Assembly: GCF_020639365.1 (NCBI RefSeq)
Contig: NZ_JAINUL010000001.1
Coordinates: 379,437-443,436 of the forward strand
Reading direction: 5' to 3'
Length of the DNA stretch: 64,000 bases
DNA from: Streptomyces flavotricini
GTDB lineage: Bacteria > Actinomycetota > Actinomycetes > Streptomycetales > Streptomycetaceae
The notes beneath the pieces are model-generated. The model searched no databases. It had not been told where the DNA came from and saw only the letters and a list, made by a program, of their open reading frames with translations. Shown in pieces: positions 1 through 7,823 of the stretch (position 1 is the first letter of the stretch; every line of letters begins with the position of its first letter). A program made the translations under genes and the position numbers.

Positions 1-396
1 TCGGCCTGCCGCCCGGCCAACCACCTCGCGAAGATCCGCCCGGACCAGGCCAGTTCGGGGCACCTCCACTTCCGTGTCACGCTGACCGCGCCGAAGGGGT
101 ACGCGTCGTGTCGTCTCGCGGGTTCCCCGATCGACGTGGGTTTCACGCACCTCGGCGCGCCGCTCGGCGTCAAGGCCGGTCGGTACGGTGACCAGACCAC
201 CTCGGTGACGTTCGGACCGGGACGCCCCGTCCACTTCGACATCCAAGTCCCCAACCAGGGCCACCTCATCCCGGCCGACGAGGCGTCGTTCACGCTCAGG
301 GCCCCGGGCGGCGAGATCCCGGGCACTTCCGTGGCCCAGGGCGCCTTCCGGATCGCTGCCGGCACCGTCATCGGCCCCGTCCGGTCCGGAGCCTGA
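1..396 (+). CDS. DUF4232-like secreted protein, C-terminal part (5' end outside window)
   Basis: The frame is open from base 1 and ends at a stop at 394-396, so only about 131 C-terminal residues are present. It begins near a Cys (SACRPAN) and has a second Cys in the segment YASCRLAGSP, followed by a long beta-rich tail ending PVRSGA. Paired cysteines around a C-R-L-x-G-x-P segment are typical of DUF4232 domains in Streptomyces exported and lipoproteins, whose function is unknown. The signal peptide, if present, lies upstream of the window. The next gene converges from the other strand and starts its stop only 18 bases away. The family call is moderate because the N-terminal half is missing. 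Confidence 0.6.
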   Translation, partial: SACRPANHLAKIRPDQASSGHLHFRVTLTAPKGYASCRLAGSPIDVGFTHLGAPLGVKAGRYGDQTTSVTFGPGRPVHFDIQVPNQGHLIPADEASFTLRAPGGEIPGTSVAQGAFRIAAGTVIGPVRSGA

Positions 397-414
397 CCCT
401 GGCGTGTGCACCGC

Positions 415-1236
415 CTACCTCCCGTGCCGCAGGACGGCGCGGCGGGGCGGGAGGGGGAAGAAGCCACTGGTGCGTGCGGTGTACGCGGCGTATCCGGGGC
501 GGTCCGCCATGTGCTTCTCCAGGAGGCGCTTGCCGCTGCCGACGGTGAGCAGCAGGGTCATGAGGACCGGGGAGACGAGGACGGCGAGGGCCGGTTGCCA
601 GGCGGTGCAGGCGAGCAGGTACAGGCCCCACCAGACGAGGCTGTCGCCGAAGTAGTTGGGGTGGCGGGTCCAGGCCCACAGGCCCCGGTCCATGATCCGG
701 CCCCGGTTGGCCGGGTCCGCCTTGAAGCGTGCCAGCTGGTGGTCGCCCACGGCCTCGAACCCGAGCCCGAGCGCCCACACGGCGATCCCGCAGAAGGCGA
801 GGAGATCGAGGGGTTCGTGACTGTAGGAGGCGGCCTGGACCGGCAGGGAGATCAGCCAGACGAGGCCGGCCTGGCCGAGGTAGACGGTGCGCAGCGCGTA
901 CCGGGTCCGGCTGCCGGGTGCTTTGTCGAGGAGGGCGGTGTAGCGCGGGTCCTCGCCGTGGCCGCGGGAGCGTCGAGCGATGTGTGCCGACAGCCGCAGC
1001 CCCCACACGACGGTCGCCGCGGTGACGAGCAGGCGCCGGCCGTCGTCTCCGTGTCCGGCGGAGAGCAGCCAGGTGACGACGGCGACGGCGCTGAAGGCGA
1101 TTCCCCAGGCGATGTCGACGATGCGGTGCAGGTCACGGCGTACCGCGACGGCGAACGTGGCGAGCAGCACCGCCGCCGCGGCGGCCGCGGTGACCGCGAG
1201 GTTCACGGCGAGGGCACCCCAGTCGGTGCCGTTCAC
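415..1236 (-). CDS. DUF1295 family integral membrane protein (steroid 5-alpha-reductase-like fold)
   Basis: About 273 residues starting at GTG 1236, which overlaps the stop of the upstream gene as GTGA; the open frame continues upstream but only as a shadow of that gene. Several hydrophobic segments alternate with the family signature near the C terminus, W-x-x-T-R-H-P-N-Y-F-G-D followed by WWGLYLLA. DUF1295 proteins resemble the membrane reductase domain of steroid reductases and isoprenylcysteine methyltransferases; the substrate here is unknown. It is the last gene of a four-gene minus-strand operon with DUF1365, a cyclopropane-fatty-acid-synthase-like methyltransferase and a flavin amine oxidase, so action on membrane fatty acyl chains is a reasonable inference. 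It is full length for the family. Confidence 0.85.
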   Translation of the reverse strand: MNGTDWGALAVNLAVTAAAAAAVLLATFAVAVRRDLHRIVDIAWGIAFSAVAVVTWLLSAGHGDDGRRLLVTAATVVWGLRLSAHIARRSRGHGEDPRYTALLDKAPGSRTRYALRTVYLGQAGLVWLISLPVQAASYSHEPLDLLAFCGIAVWALGLGFEAVGDHQLARFKADPANRGRIMDRGLWAWTRHPNYFGDSLVWWGLYLLACTAWQPALAVLVSPVLMTLLLTVGSGKRLLEKHMADRPGYAAYTARTSGFFPLPPRRAVLRHGR

Positions 1237-2606
1237 GACGCGCTCACCGGGGCGCCGCGGTCGGTGAGGAGGAGCTGGCGTACGTCGAGGTAGCGGGAGC
1301 GGAATCCGGCTTCCGAGTAGGCGAGGTAGAACTCCCACATGCGCTGGAAGACGGTGTCGAAGCCGAGGGCGGTGACGAGGTGGCGGTTGGCGGTGAACCG
1401 CTCGCGCCACAGGCGCAGGGTCTCCGCGTAGTGCTCGCCGTACCCGTCATCGGCGACGGTGAGCAGACCGGCGGCGGCGGAGTGTTCGGCGATGGCGCGG
1501 CGGGAGGGGATCAGGCCGCCGGGGAAGACGTACTTGCTGATCCAGGTGTGGGTGGCGGCCGTGTGGAGCATCCGGCGGTGGCCCATGGTGATCGTCTGGA
1601 GGGCGATCCTGCCGCCGGGGGCGAGCGAGCGCCGCAGCGCCGCGAAGTAGGGGTTCCAGAACTCGGCGCCGACCGCCTCGATCATCTCGACGCTGATCAC
1701 GGCGTCGTGGCGGCCTTCGGCGTCGCGGTAGTCGCGCAGCTGGACCTCCACCCGGTCGGCGAGACCGGCCGCGGCGATGCGTTCGCGGGCGAGGGCGGCC
1801 TGTTCGGCGGAGAGGGTCAGGGTCGTGACCCGGGCACCGCGGGCGGCGGCCCGCAGGGCGAGCTCGCCCCAGCCGGTACCGATCTCCAGCAGCCGTGTGC
1901 CGTCGCCGACTCCGGCGAGGTCCAGGAGCCGGTCGATCTTGCGGTGCTGGGCCGGCGCCAGGGACTCGGACCGGGCGGGGAGGCCGGCGAAGACCGCGGA
2001 GGAGTAGGTGAGGGTGGGGTCGAGGAAGGCGGAGAACAGCTCGTTGGACAGGTCGTAGTGGCGCTGGATGTTGACGCGGGCTCCGGCACGGGTGTTGCGG
2101 TCGGCGACGGGGCGGGCGGACACCCACAGGCCGCGGAGCCGGCGCAGCGGGGCGGGCACCAGCTCGTCCACGTGCCCGGCGAGAACGGTCAGTACGCCGG
2201 CCAGGTCCTCACTGTCCCATTCACCGGCCATGTACGACTCGCCGAAGCCGATCAGGCCGTCGCGGCCGATGCGCCGGTGGAAGGCGTCCGGGTCGTGGAG
2301 GGTCAGCATCGGGCCGGCGGCGGCAGCCGGGGAGGATCCCGCGGTGGGCGCGGTCAGGGAGAGCCGGTCCAGGGCGCGGCCCACCAGGTGCCTCGCCACG
2401 GCGGTCCGGGCGCGTCCGGTGGACGGCGGTCGGGCCACGTCCGGCCAGCGGGCCGCGTCGGCGCCGGTACGGTGGACGGCCGGCGCGGCGGGACCGGCGC
2501 CGTCGGCCGGCGGCGGCTGCCTCGACGTCTGTGTCTGCGGGGGGACCGCGCCGCGGCGGCCGGACTGCCGGGCGGGGGCGTGGGACGTGGTGGCGGGCTG
2601 GGTCAC
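1233..2606 (-). CDS. Cyclopropane-fatty-acyl-phospholipid synthase family methyltransferase
   Basis: About 457 residues from GTG 2606, overlapping the stop of the DUF1365 gene as GTGA. The first ~80 residues are Pro/Ala-rich and probably disordered. Then come the CFA-synthase N-domain (GFGESYMAGEWDSEDLAGVL), the HYDLSNELFSAFLDPTLTYS segment and a SAM-binding motif I, LLEIGTGWGELAL. The C-terminal half carries the FPGGLIPS segment. The family transfers a SAM methyl(ene) group onto unsaturated acyl chains of membrane phospholipids. Two signature residues differ from the E. coli enzyme: TYSS where that enzyme has YSC, and MIEAVG in place of MFEHVG, with the Glu kept. In this operon context a methyl-branched or furan-type product is as likely as a true cyclopropane. 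The bicarbonate-ligand comparison is from memory. Confidence 0.88.
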   Translation of the reverse strand: MTQPATTSHAPARQSGRRGAVPPQTQTSRQPPPADGAGPAAPAVHRTGADAARWPDVARPPSTGRARTAVARHLVGRALDRLSLTAPTAGSSPAAAAGPMLTLHDPDAFHRRIGRDGLIGFGESYMAGEWDSEDLAGVLTVLAGHVDELVPAPLRRLRGLWVSARPVADRNTRAGARVNIQRHYDLSNELFSAFLDPTLTYSSAVFAGLPARSESLAPAQHRKIDRLLDLAGVGDGTRLLEIGTGWGELALRAAARGARVTTLTLSAEQAALARERIAAAGLADRVEVQLRDYRDAEGRHDAVISVEMIEAVGAEFWNPYFAALRRSLAPGGRIALQTITMGHRRMLHTAATHTWISKYVFPGGLIPSRRAIAEHSAAAGLLTVADDGYGEHYAETLRLWRERFTANRHLVTALGFDTVFQRMWEFYLAYSEAGFRSRYLDVRQLLLTDRGAPVSAS

Positions 2607-3346
2607 GAGGGCATGCCTTCCTGCGGGGTGGACCGGGGACGGGGGTGTACGGGCAGGCCGCGCAGGAGCAGGTGGACGCCGTGGCGGCGGATGCCGGCCC
2701 AGACGGCGACGGTCGACCACGGCCTGCGGGCGGCCGCGGACAGCAGGGCGGGCACGGTGGCGGGCCGCCGACGGCCCGAGACGACCGCGGTGAACACCCT
2801 GCCGTCCTCGTTCTCCAGGTGAATCGACAGCGCCAGGCGTTCGCCGGGCAGCGGGAGCCGCATCCGGTAGCGGCCTTCGACCGCGAAGAAGGGCGAGACG
2901 TAGAACTCCTTGTCCACCTCCGCCTCGCCCGCGTCGTCCGTCCGCAAGAGGTAGCAGTGGCGCTGCCCGTAGGTGTTGTGGACCTCCGCGACGACGCACA
3001 CCAGGGCACCGGAGGGGTCGTGGCACCAGTACACGCTGAGCGGGTTGAAGACGAACCCGAACACCCGGGCGTGCGCCAGCATCACCACGCGCCCGCCGCC
3101 CAGGTCGACTCCGTGGGCAGCGAGGAAGGCGTCGAGTCCGGCGCGGAGGGACCCGGCGCCGCCGGTGAAGTGGTCGCGGGCGTCGAACCGGGCGAGCGGA
3201 CGCACCGGCCGGGGCAGCACCGGTATCCGGTCGAGGTCCACGCACCACAGGTAGGTGCGGTGCCGGAAGGAGTGGCGCAGCGGTGCGACGCGGGCGTGCC
3301 CGATCACGCACTCGTACAGGGCCGGGGTTGCTTCGGTGCGTCTCAC
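2603..3346 (-). CDS. DUF1365 domain-containing protein
   Basis: About 247 residues starting at GTG 3346, which overlaps the stop of the gene before it as GTGA. Recognisable DUF1365 segments are GHARVAPLRHSFRHRTYLWC near the start, FGFVFNPLSVYWCHDPSGAL in the middle and NTYGQRHCYLL plus KEFYVSPF further on. DUF1365 is consistently encoded beside CFA-synthase-like methyltransferases and flavin amine oxidases in bacteria. The biochemical role is not settled; a role in acyl-chain modification or lipid presentation is inferred from that linkage. The protein is near full length and shows no transmembrane segment. The tight overlaps on both sides argue for translational coupling. Confidence 0.87.
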   Translation of the reverse strand: MRRTEATPALYECVIGHARVAPLRHSFRHRTYLWCVDLDRIPVLPRPVRPLARFDARDHFTGGAGSLRAGLDAFLAAHGVDLGGGRVVMLAHARVFGFVFNPLSVYWCHDPSGALVCVVAEVHNTYGQRHCYLLRTDDAGEAEVDKEFYVSPFFAVEGRYRMRLPLPGERLALSIHLENEDGRVFTAVVSGRRRPATVPALLSAAARRPWSTVAVWAGIRRHGVHLLLRGLPVHPRPRSTPQEGMPS

Positions 3347-3870
3347 CAGCGCACCCCCAGCGACCGGGCGGCCTCGGCGCCGGAGCGGCAGCCGTCCTCG
3401 ACCGAGGCGGGGGTGTACACGGGGTACGCGTAGACCGGTCCGCCGGCGAGGAGGCGCCGGGCGCGGCGGTGGAAGAGCGGGACCTCGGCCAGCAGTCGCG
3501 GGTGGCGGCCGCGCAGCGTGTGCGCTGCCCGCGAGGCGAACAGCCCGGCCTGCCCGCGGGCGCCGGCGTACTGCGGACCGCAGCCGTCGCACCGCACCGA
3601 CACGCTCATCTCGGCGTCCTGCGTGCCGATGCCCAGCTCCCGGAAGAGGCACAGCAGGGTGGGGTAGGTGCGCTCGTTGTGCACGATGAAACCCGGGTCC
3701 ACGGCCACCGGGCGCCCGCCGGGTCCGGCCAGCTCGTGGGTGTGGGCGTGGCCGCCGAGCCGGCTGTCCGCCTCGCACAGGGTGACCTCGTACGAGGTCG
3801 CGAGGATGTGGGCGGCGGTCAGACCCGCCACCCCGGCGCCGACGACGGCCGCTCTGCGGTGTTCCACCAC
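3343..3870 (-). pseudogene. FAD-dependent amine oxidase/desaturase-like protein, internally deleted
   Basis: The frame starts at tandem GTG codons (3870/3867) behind GGGAGG and opens with a good Rossmann FAD site: AAVVGAGVAGLTAAHILA, then EADSRLGGHAHTH. It continues through the family segment GFIVHNERTYPTLLCLFREL and CDGCGPQYAGA. After about residue 140 it jumps to VEDGCRSGAEAARSLGVRW, which matches the extreme C terminus expected of the family. Only ~175 residues remain of roughly 420, so some 240 central residues, covering the substrate domain and the second FAD contact, are gone in frame. The native stop still overlaps the DUF1365 start. The short product could be translated and keep coupling of the operon, but it should not be an active oxidase. 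Confidence 0.75.
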
Positions 3871-4047
3871 GACCCTCCCGCCGTCCGGCGCGCCGCGGGC
3901 GCGGCGCGGTCCACCTGTGCTTCGGTCCACCTGTACTTCGGAGCGGAACGGCGATCGGATGCGTCGCGGAGCGACGGAAATCCGGGCGGGCGTACGCCTG
4001 CCCTTCGCCGTCCCGCCGAAATGCGCCGCGAGCGGGATGATGGGTCC

Positions 4048-4971
4048 ATGTTCTGGTTGCCCCCTCCGCTCACCGAGCTCCGAGCCCGGGCAGGGGAGGA
4101 GCTCTTGCGCCGCGTCGCAGGCCCTTCGGCGCAGCACAAGCGCGCTCGCATCCACGGCGCTCCGGGACCGCGCTGGTTCGGTCCGGGCAGTGCGATCCGG
4201 CTCGTGCACGCGGACGCGTCGATGTACGTCGGCGGGCTCGCCGCGCTGCTGCTGCAATCGCTGCACCCCGAGGCCATGGCGGCGGTGTGGGCGCACTCCG
4301 GGTTCCGGGGCGATCCCTGGGGCCGGCTCCAGCGCACCAGCACCTTCCTGGCCGTCACCACGTTCGGGACGGACCAGGACGCCCGTCAGGCGGTGCTCCG
4401 GGTGCGCGGCGTCCACGACCGGATCAGCGGAGTCACCTCGGAGGGAGTGCCCTACCGCGCTTCCGATCCGCACCTGCTGGCCTGGGTCCACGTCGCCGAG
4501 GCGGAGTGCTTCCTGCGGGCCTACCAGCGCTACGGGCGCCGCCCCCTGGACCGGGCCGGACAGGACGCCTACGTGCGTGACATGGCGCTGGTCGCCGGTC
4601 GGCTGGGCGCCGAGGAACCGCCCGGGACCCGCGCGGAGCTGTCCGCCCGGCTCGCCCGGTACCGCGGAGAGCTCAGGTCCACCGCGGAGTCGCGCGAGAC
4701 GACCGCGTACCTGCTGTCGCGTCCGCCGTTGCCCTGGGCCGTACGGATCCCGTACGCCTTCCTGGCCGCCGCGGCCGTGGACCTGCTGCCCCGATGGGCG
4801 AGAGCACAGCTGTCGCTCCCCCTCACATCGCGGTTCCTGCTGCCTCTGGCCGTACCCGGAGGCCGCGCGGTGATCGCCGGGATCCGGTGGGCCACGCCGC
4901 CTCTGCCCCCGTCCGCGGAACGCGCCGGAAGCGCCGGAAGCGCCGGAAGCGCCGGAAGCGTCCTGCCATGA
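4048..4971 (+). CDS. Oxygenase MpaB/rubber-oxygenase (DUF2236) family protein
   Basis: About 307 residues from ATG 4048; an in-frame ATG 27 bases upstream (4021) is the alternative. Family features are LVHADASMYVGGLAALLLQS near residue 60, then LHPEAMAAVWAHSGF, the TFLAVTTFGT segment with a conserved Thr, and DPHLLAWVHVAEAECFLRAY carrying the His-x3-Glu-type helix. Members are haem-b oxygenases (latex-clearing protein, MpaB); the substrate here is unknown. The last ~20 residues are low complexity, four Ala-Gly-Ser units encoded by a perfect 9-base repeat at 4922-4957. It diverges from the fatty-acyl operon. A small zinc-finger gene follows 28 bases downstream, probably in the same transcript. 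Confidence 0.82.
   Translation: MFWLPPPLTELRARAGEELLRRVAGPSAQHKRARIHGAPGPRWFGPGSAIRLVHADASMYVGGLAALLLQSLHPEAMAAVWAHSGFRGDPWGRLQRTSTFLAVTTFGTDQDARQAVLRVRGVHDRISGVTSEGVPYRASDPHLLAWVHVAEAECFLRAYQRYGRRPLDRAGQDAYVRDMALVAGRLGAEEPPGTRAELSARLARYRGELRSTAESRETTAYLLSRPPLPWAVRIPYAFLAAAAVDLLPRWARAQLSLPLTSRFLLPLAVPGGRAVIAGIRWATPPLPPSAERAGSAGSAGSAGSVLP
4922..4957 (+). repeat. Four perfect copies of a 9-base repeat in a coding 3' end
   Basis: The unit GCGCCGGAA occurs four times without a mismatch and encodes the Ala-Gly-Ser repeats at the C terminus of the MpaB-like protein. Because the unit is a multiple of three, slippage would change length without shifting frame. Confidence 0.9.
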
Positions 4972-4999
4972 GCGTCGCCCGACCCGGAGGAGCCCCTTG

Positions 5000-5356
5000 A
5001 TGCCACGTGCCGGCCGCGACGCCGAGGGCTTGCCGGGGCAGGTCTCCCCGTGGACGGTGTCGCCTGATGGAGGGCGCCCCGACGGGCGTGCCTGTTCCCA
5101 CCTGGCGGCGCTGCCCGACGCGCCGCGGACGCCGGACGAGGTGTGCGGGCCGTGCCGTGCCCGCGGATGGTCCTGGGTCCGGCTGCGGTGGTGCGCCGCG
5201 TGCGGGCACGTCGGATGCTGCGACAGCTCCCGGGGCCGGCACGCCTACGCCCACCACGTCCGGACCGGACACCCCGTGGTCCTGTCCCTGGCCCCTGACG
5301 AGTCGTGGGCCTGGTGCTTCGTCGACGAGGTCTTCCTCGTCCGCCGGGTACCGTAG
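5000..5356 (+). CDS. UBP-type zinc finger protein
   Basis: About 118 residues from ATG 5000, seven bases after GGAGGAG at 4986-4992; a TTG directly before it is less likely. The protein is almost entirely one zinc-finger ubiquitin-protease (UBP) domain. It shows CSHL at the start, CGPCRARGWSWVRLRWC, then CAACGHVGCCDSSRGRHAYA and HHVRTGHPVVLS, with a final acidic/aromatic strand. In eukaryotes this fold binds free ubiquitin C termini; bacterial stand-alone versions are common in actinobacteria and have no settled role. It sits between an MpaB-like oxygenase and a DUF427 gene. There is no sign of membrane or secretion signals. Confidence 0.85.
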   Translation: MPRAGRDAEGLPGQVSPWTVSPDGGRPDGRACSHLAALPDAPRTPDEVCGPCRARGWSWVRLRWCAACGHVGCCDSSRGRHAYAHHVRTGHPVVLSLAPDESWAWCFVDEVFLVRRVP

Positions 5357-5443
5357 GGCGCGGGCGGGCCTGCGGCGCCCCCACGGCGGTCCGCCGCATC
5401 CGCCGCGGCCGCCATCGCGGAAGGACAGGTGGAGGTGCCCGCG

Positions 5444-5941
5444 ATGAGTGATGCCCCGCACCCGCACGGACCGGTGCCGAAGGAATCCGTCTGGGACTAT
5501 CCGCGACCGCCGCGCGTGGAACCCGATGCCCGGCGCGTCGTGGTCCGGCACCGGGGAGTGACGCTCGCCGACTCCCGGGCGTGCCGCCGCGTCCTGGAGA
5601 CGAGCCATCCTCCCGTCTTCTACGTGCCGCGCGAGGACGTGCGCTCCGACCTGCTGTCCCGGTCGCCGGGGGCGACGGTGTGCGAGTGGAAGGGCGCGGC
5701 CTCGTACTGGACGCTGGTCGTGGACGGGCACACCGTGCGCAACGCGGCCTGGAGCTACGAGGATCCCGCGCCGGAGTACCGGAGCATCGCCCACCACTTC
5801 GCCTTCTACCCGGGCCGGGTCGACCTCTGCCTGGTGGACGGGGAGCGCGTACGGGCGCAGGCCGGTGATTTCTACGGTGGCTGGATCACCGGCGAAATCC
5901 TGGGGCCCTTCAAAGGCGGTCCGGGCTCCACCGGCTGGTGA
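5444..5941 (+). CDS. DUF427 domain-containing protein
   Basis: About 165 residues from ATG 5444, eight bases after GGAGG (5431-5435). The fold signature is clear: ESVWDYPRPPRVEPDARRVV, VLETSHPPVFYVPREDV, CEWKGAASYW, AWSYEDPAPEYRSIAHHFAFYPGRVD. DUF427 is a small beta-rich domain of unproven function found across actinobacteria, usually as a stand-alone cytosolic protein. It follows the zinc-finger gene by 87 bases with its own ribosome binding site. The protein is full length for the family and ends in a Gly-rich tail. Confidence 0.88.
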   Translation: MSDAPHPHGPVPKESVWDYPRPPRVEPDARRVVVRHRGVTLADSRACRRVLETSHPPVFYVPREDVRSDLLSRSPGATVCEWKGAASYWTLVVDGHTVRNAAWSYEDPAPEYRSIAHHFAFYPGRVDLCLVDGERVRAQAGDFYGGWITGEILGPFKGGPGSTGW

Positions 5942-6336
5942 TGACGCGGGGTGAGGTGTGCCGGGCGCCCGGTCTCGGGCGGCTGCCGCTCAGGTGACCC
6001 GGGTTCGGGCCAGTGCGCCGGGCCAACGGGCGCGCGGGCCGATGTCGACGACCAGGGCGGGAACGAGCAGGGACCGAGCAGGAGCGGCACGGCCCAGTAG
6101 GCCCGGCGCGGCGTCTTCTTCGCGGACCCCAAAGGTTGGCTACGGCTGCACACCAGGACTTCCGGCCCACGAACCCATCGGGTTGCAGTCCTTCGCGGTC
6201 TTCTCGCACCCCGTGAACCCGCGCCGGTTTCGGTGACGGCGAACTGGCCGTGGTCCTCCGCTTCATCAGCAGGATGGACCGCCGACCGGTCCTCGTCGGA
6301 CGACGAGGGCCTGATCCCGGTGACCGCGTCCGTGCG
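5942..6336. other. Intergenic stretch, no gene recognised
   Basis: This 395-base gap lies between two convergent genes (DUF427 on plus, Sua5 on minus). Open frames in it are short and have no ribosome binding site or recognisable domain. I found no perfect long hairpin. Confidence 0.6.
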
Positions 6337-7308
6337 TCACGGCCGGGGTCCTGCGGCGCGGCGGAGCCGGTTCGCGACCGCCAGTCCGAGCCCCTCCTCC
6401 GCGGGCAGGGACGCGACGATGAGGTCGCACCCCCGCTGGTCGAGCTCGCGCAGGAACCCGTACAGGCCGCGCGCGTACGCGGCGACCGAACCGGGAACGG
6501 CGACCACGGCGTGCGCCTTCACCGGGGCCCCCGCGCAGGAGGCGGGCAGAAAGACTCCCACCCGGTGCCCCAGCTCCCCCGCGCGCTCCGCTTCGCCGAC
6601 CACCTTCTCGGGCTCCACGAGGACCACGCGCGCACGCGGCGCGTAATGGGACGGATGCTGACCCGGCACCCGGACGTGGCTGCTCGACGGAACGGAGAGC
6701 GCGTGCCCCAGCACGGCTTCGAGGTCCTCGCGCACCACCCCGCCGGGCCGCAGGATCGTCGGGAGCTCGCCGGTGACGTCGACGATGGTGGACTCGACAC
6801 CGACCGCGCAGGGACCGCCGTCCAGTACGCGGTCGACAGCGTCACCGAGCTCCGCACGCACGTCGTCCGCGGTGGTGGGACTGACCTGGCCGAAGCGATT
6901 GGCGGACGGAGCCGTGACGCCGCCGCCGAAGGCCGCCAGCAGCGCGAGGGCCACGGGGTGGTCGGGCACGCGCACCGCCACCGTCTCCAGGCCGCCGGTC
7001 GCCTCCAGCGGCACCCGGCGACCACGCCGCAGCACCAGCGTCAGCGGCCCCGGCCAGAAGTGTCCGGCCAGCAGCCTCGCCGCCCGGGGCACGTCCTCGA
7101 CCCAGTCGTCCAGCTGCTCGGCGCCACCGATGTGGACGATCAGCGGGTGGGAGGGCGGACGCCCCTTCACCTGGAAGATCCGCGAAACGGCGGCGGGGTC
7201 TTCGGCGTTGGCGCCCAGACCGTAGACGGTCTCGGTCGGGAGGGCCACCAGACCGCCGGCGCGCAGCACACCGGCCGCCTCCTCGATGTCACTGGTTCGT
7301 GCCTTCAC
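6337..7308 (-). CDS. L-threonylcarbamoyladenylate synthase (Sua5/YwlC type)
   Basis: About 323 residues from GTG 7308, with GGGAGGA seven bases upstream on the minus strand. The YrdC-like domain fills residues ~5-200: GGLVALPTETVYGLGANA, KGRPPSHPLIVHIGG, TAPSANRFGQVSPTTADDV and VESTIVDVTG. A linker carries PGQHPSHYAPRARVV, the typical entry to the Sua5 C-terminal domain. The enzyme makes threonylcarbamoyl-AMP from Thr, bicarbonate and ATP for the t6A modification of ANN-decoding tRNAs. Actinomycetes often carry a second, YrdC-only copy near prfA, so this one may be the accessory long form. It is monocistronic and converges on DUF427. Confidence 0.92.
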   Translation of the reverse strand: MKARTSDIEEAAGVLRAGGLVALPTETVYGLGANAEDPAAVSRIFQVKGRPPSHPLIVHIGGAEQLDDWVEDVPRAARLLAGHFWPGPLTLVLRRGRRVPLEATGGLETVAVRVPDHPVALALLAAFGGGVTAPSANRFGQVSPTTADDVRAELGDAVDRVLDGGPCAVGVESTIVDVTGELPTILRPGGVVREDLEAVLGHALSVPSSSHVRVPGQHPSHYAPRARVVLVEPEKVVGEAERAGELGHRVGVFLPASCAGAPVKAHAVVAVPGSVAAYARGLYGFLRELDQRGCDLIVASLPAEEGLGLAVANRLRRAAGPRP

Positions 7309-7823
7309 CTTCGCGTCCTCCCGCCGTTGCGCTCGCGCCCACTTCGTGGTCCCCGCGCACAACGAGGACACCGCGGCCGAGGACACCGCGGCCGGGGGCG
7401 CCGGCAAGCCGGCGTGCTCCGCCCGCACTGCCGGCGACGGCGGCTTGCGGGCGCGCTCGGACCAGCTCGGGGTCTTCGCGCGGCGGCTTGACCGGGGGAC
7501 CTGCGGCGACGTAGCTTCGGGCGCACCGACTCGTGAGCTGATGGAAGGGGGCGAAACCGGATGTCCACCGTCTCCGCACTGCTTCGCCTCGCCCACCAGG
7601 TCGCCTGGGCTCCGGGTCGTGTCGCACACGGCTGCTAGCGGCCCCCTTTTCCGGCGTGCCCGATCACGGCCCCGGCATCGTGCAATTTCTGTCACCGCCT
7701 CGGCACCTGATCGCGTGCCGACGCGCGCACTCCGGGTTCTGGAGCTGCGCCAACGAAACAGAAGGCTCCTGAAATGGCGACTAGGACGACCTGTTCCACC
7801 GCGCACCGAAACGAGGACGTGCC
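7309..7823. other. Intergenic region between Sua5 and xdhA
   Basis: This 515-base divergent gap holds the promoters of both neighbours. The only clear structure is a tandem duplication of the 15-mer GAGGACACCGCGGCC at 7364-7378 and 7379-7393. No convincing gene or operator for the xanthine dehydrogenase genes was found by eye. Confidence 0.55.

Noticed and set aside
1380..2822. A 480-codon plus-strand frame
   Set aside because: It is antisense to the CFA-synthase-like and DUF1365 genes, Gly-rich and without a ribosome binding site or family signature.
7364..7393. Tandem 15-mer as a possible operator for xdhABC
   Set aside because: It lies over 400 bases from xdhA and close to the Sua5 start, is extremely GC-rich and is not a dyad; a simple duplication is more likely.
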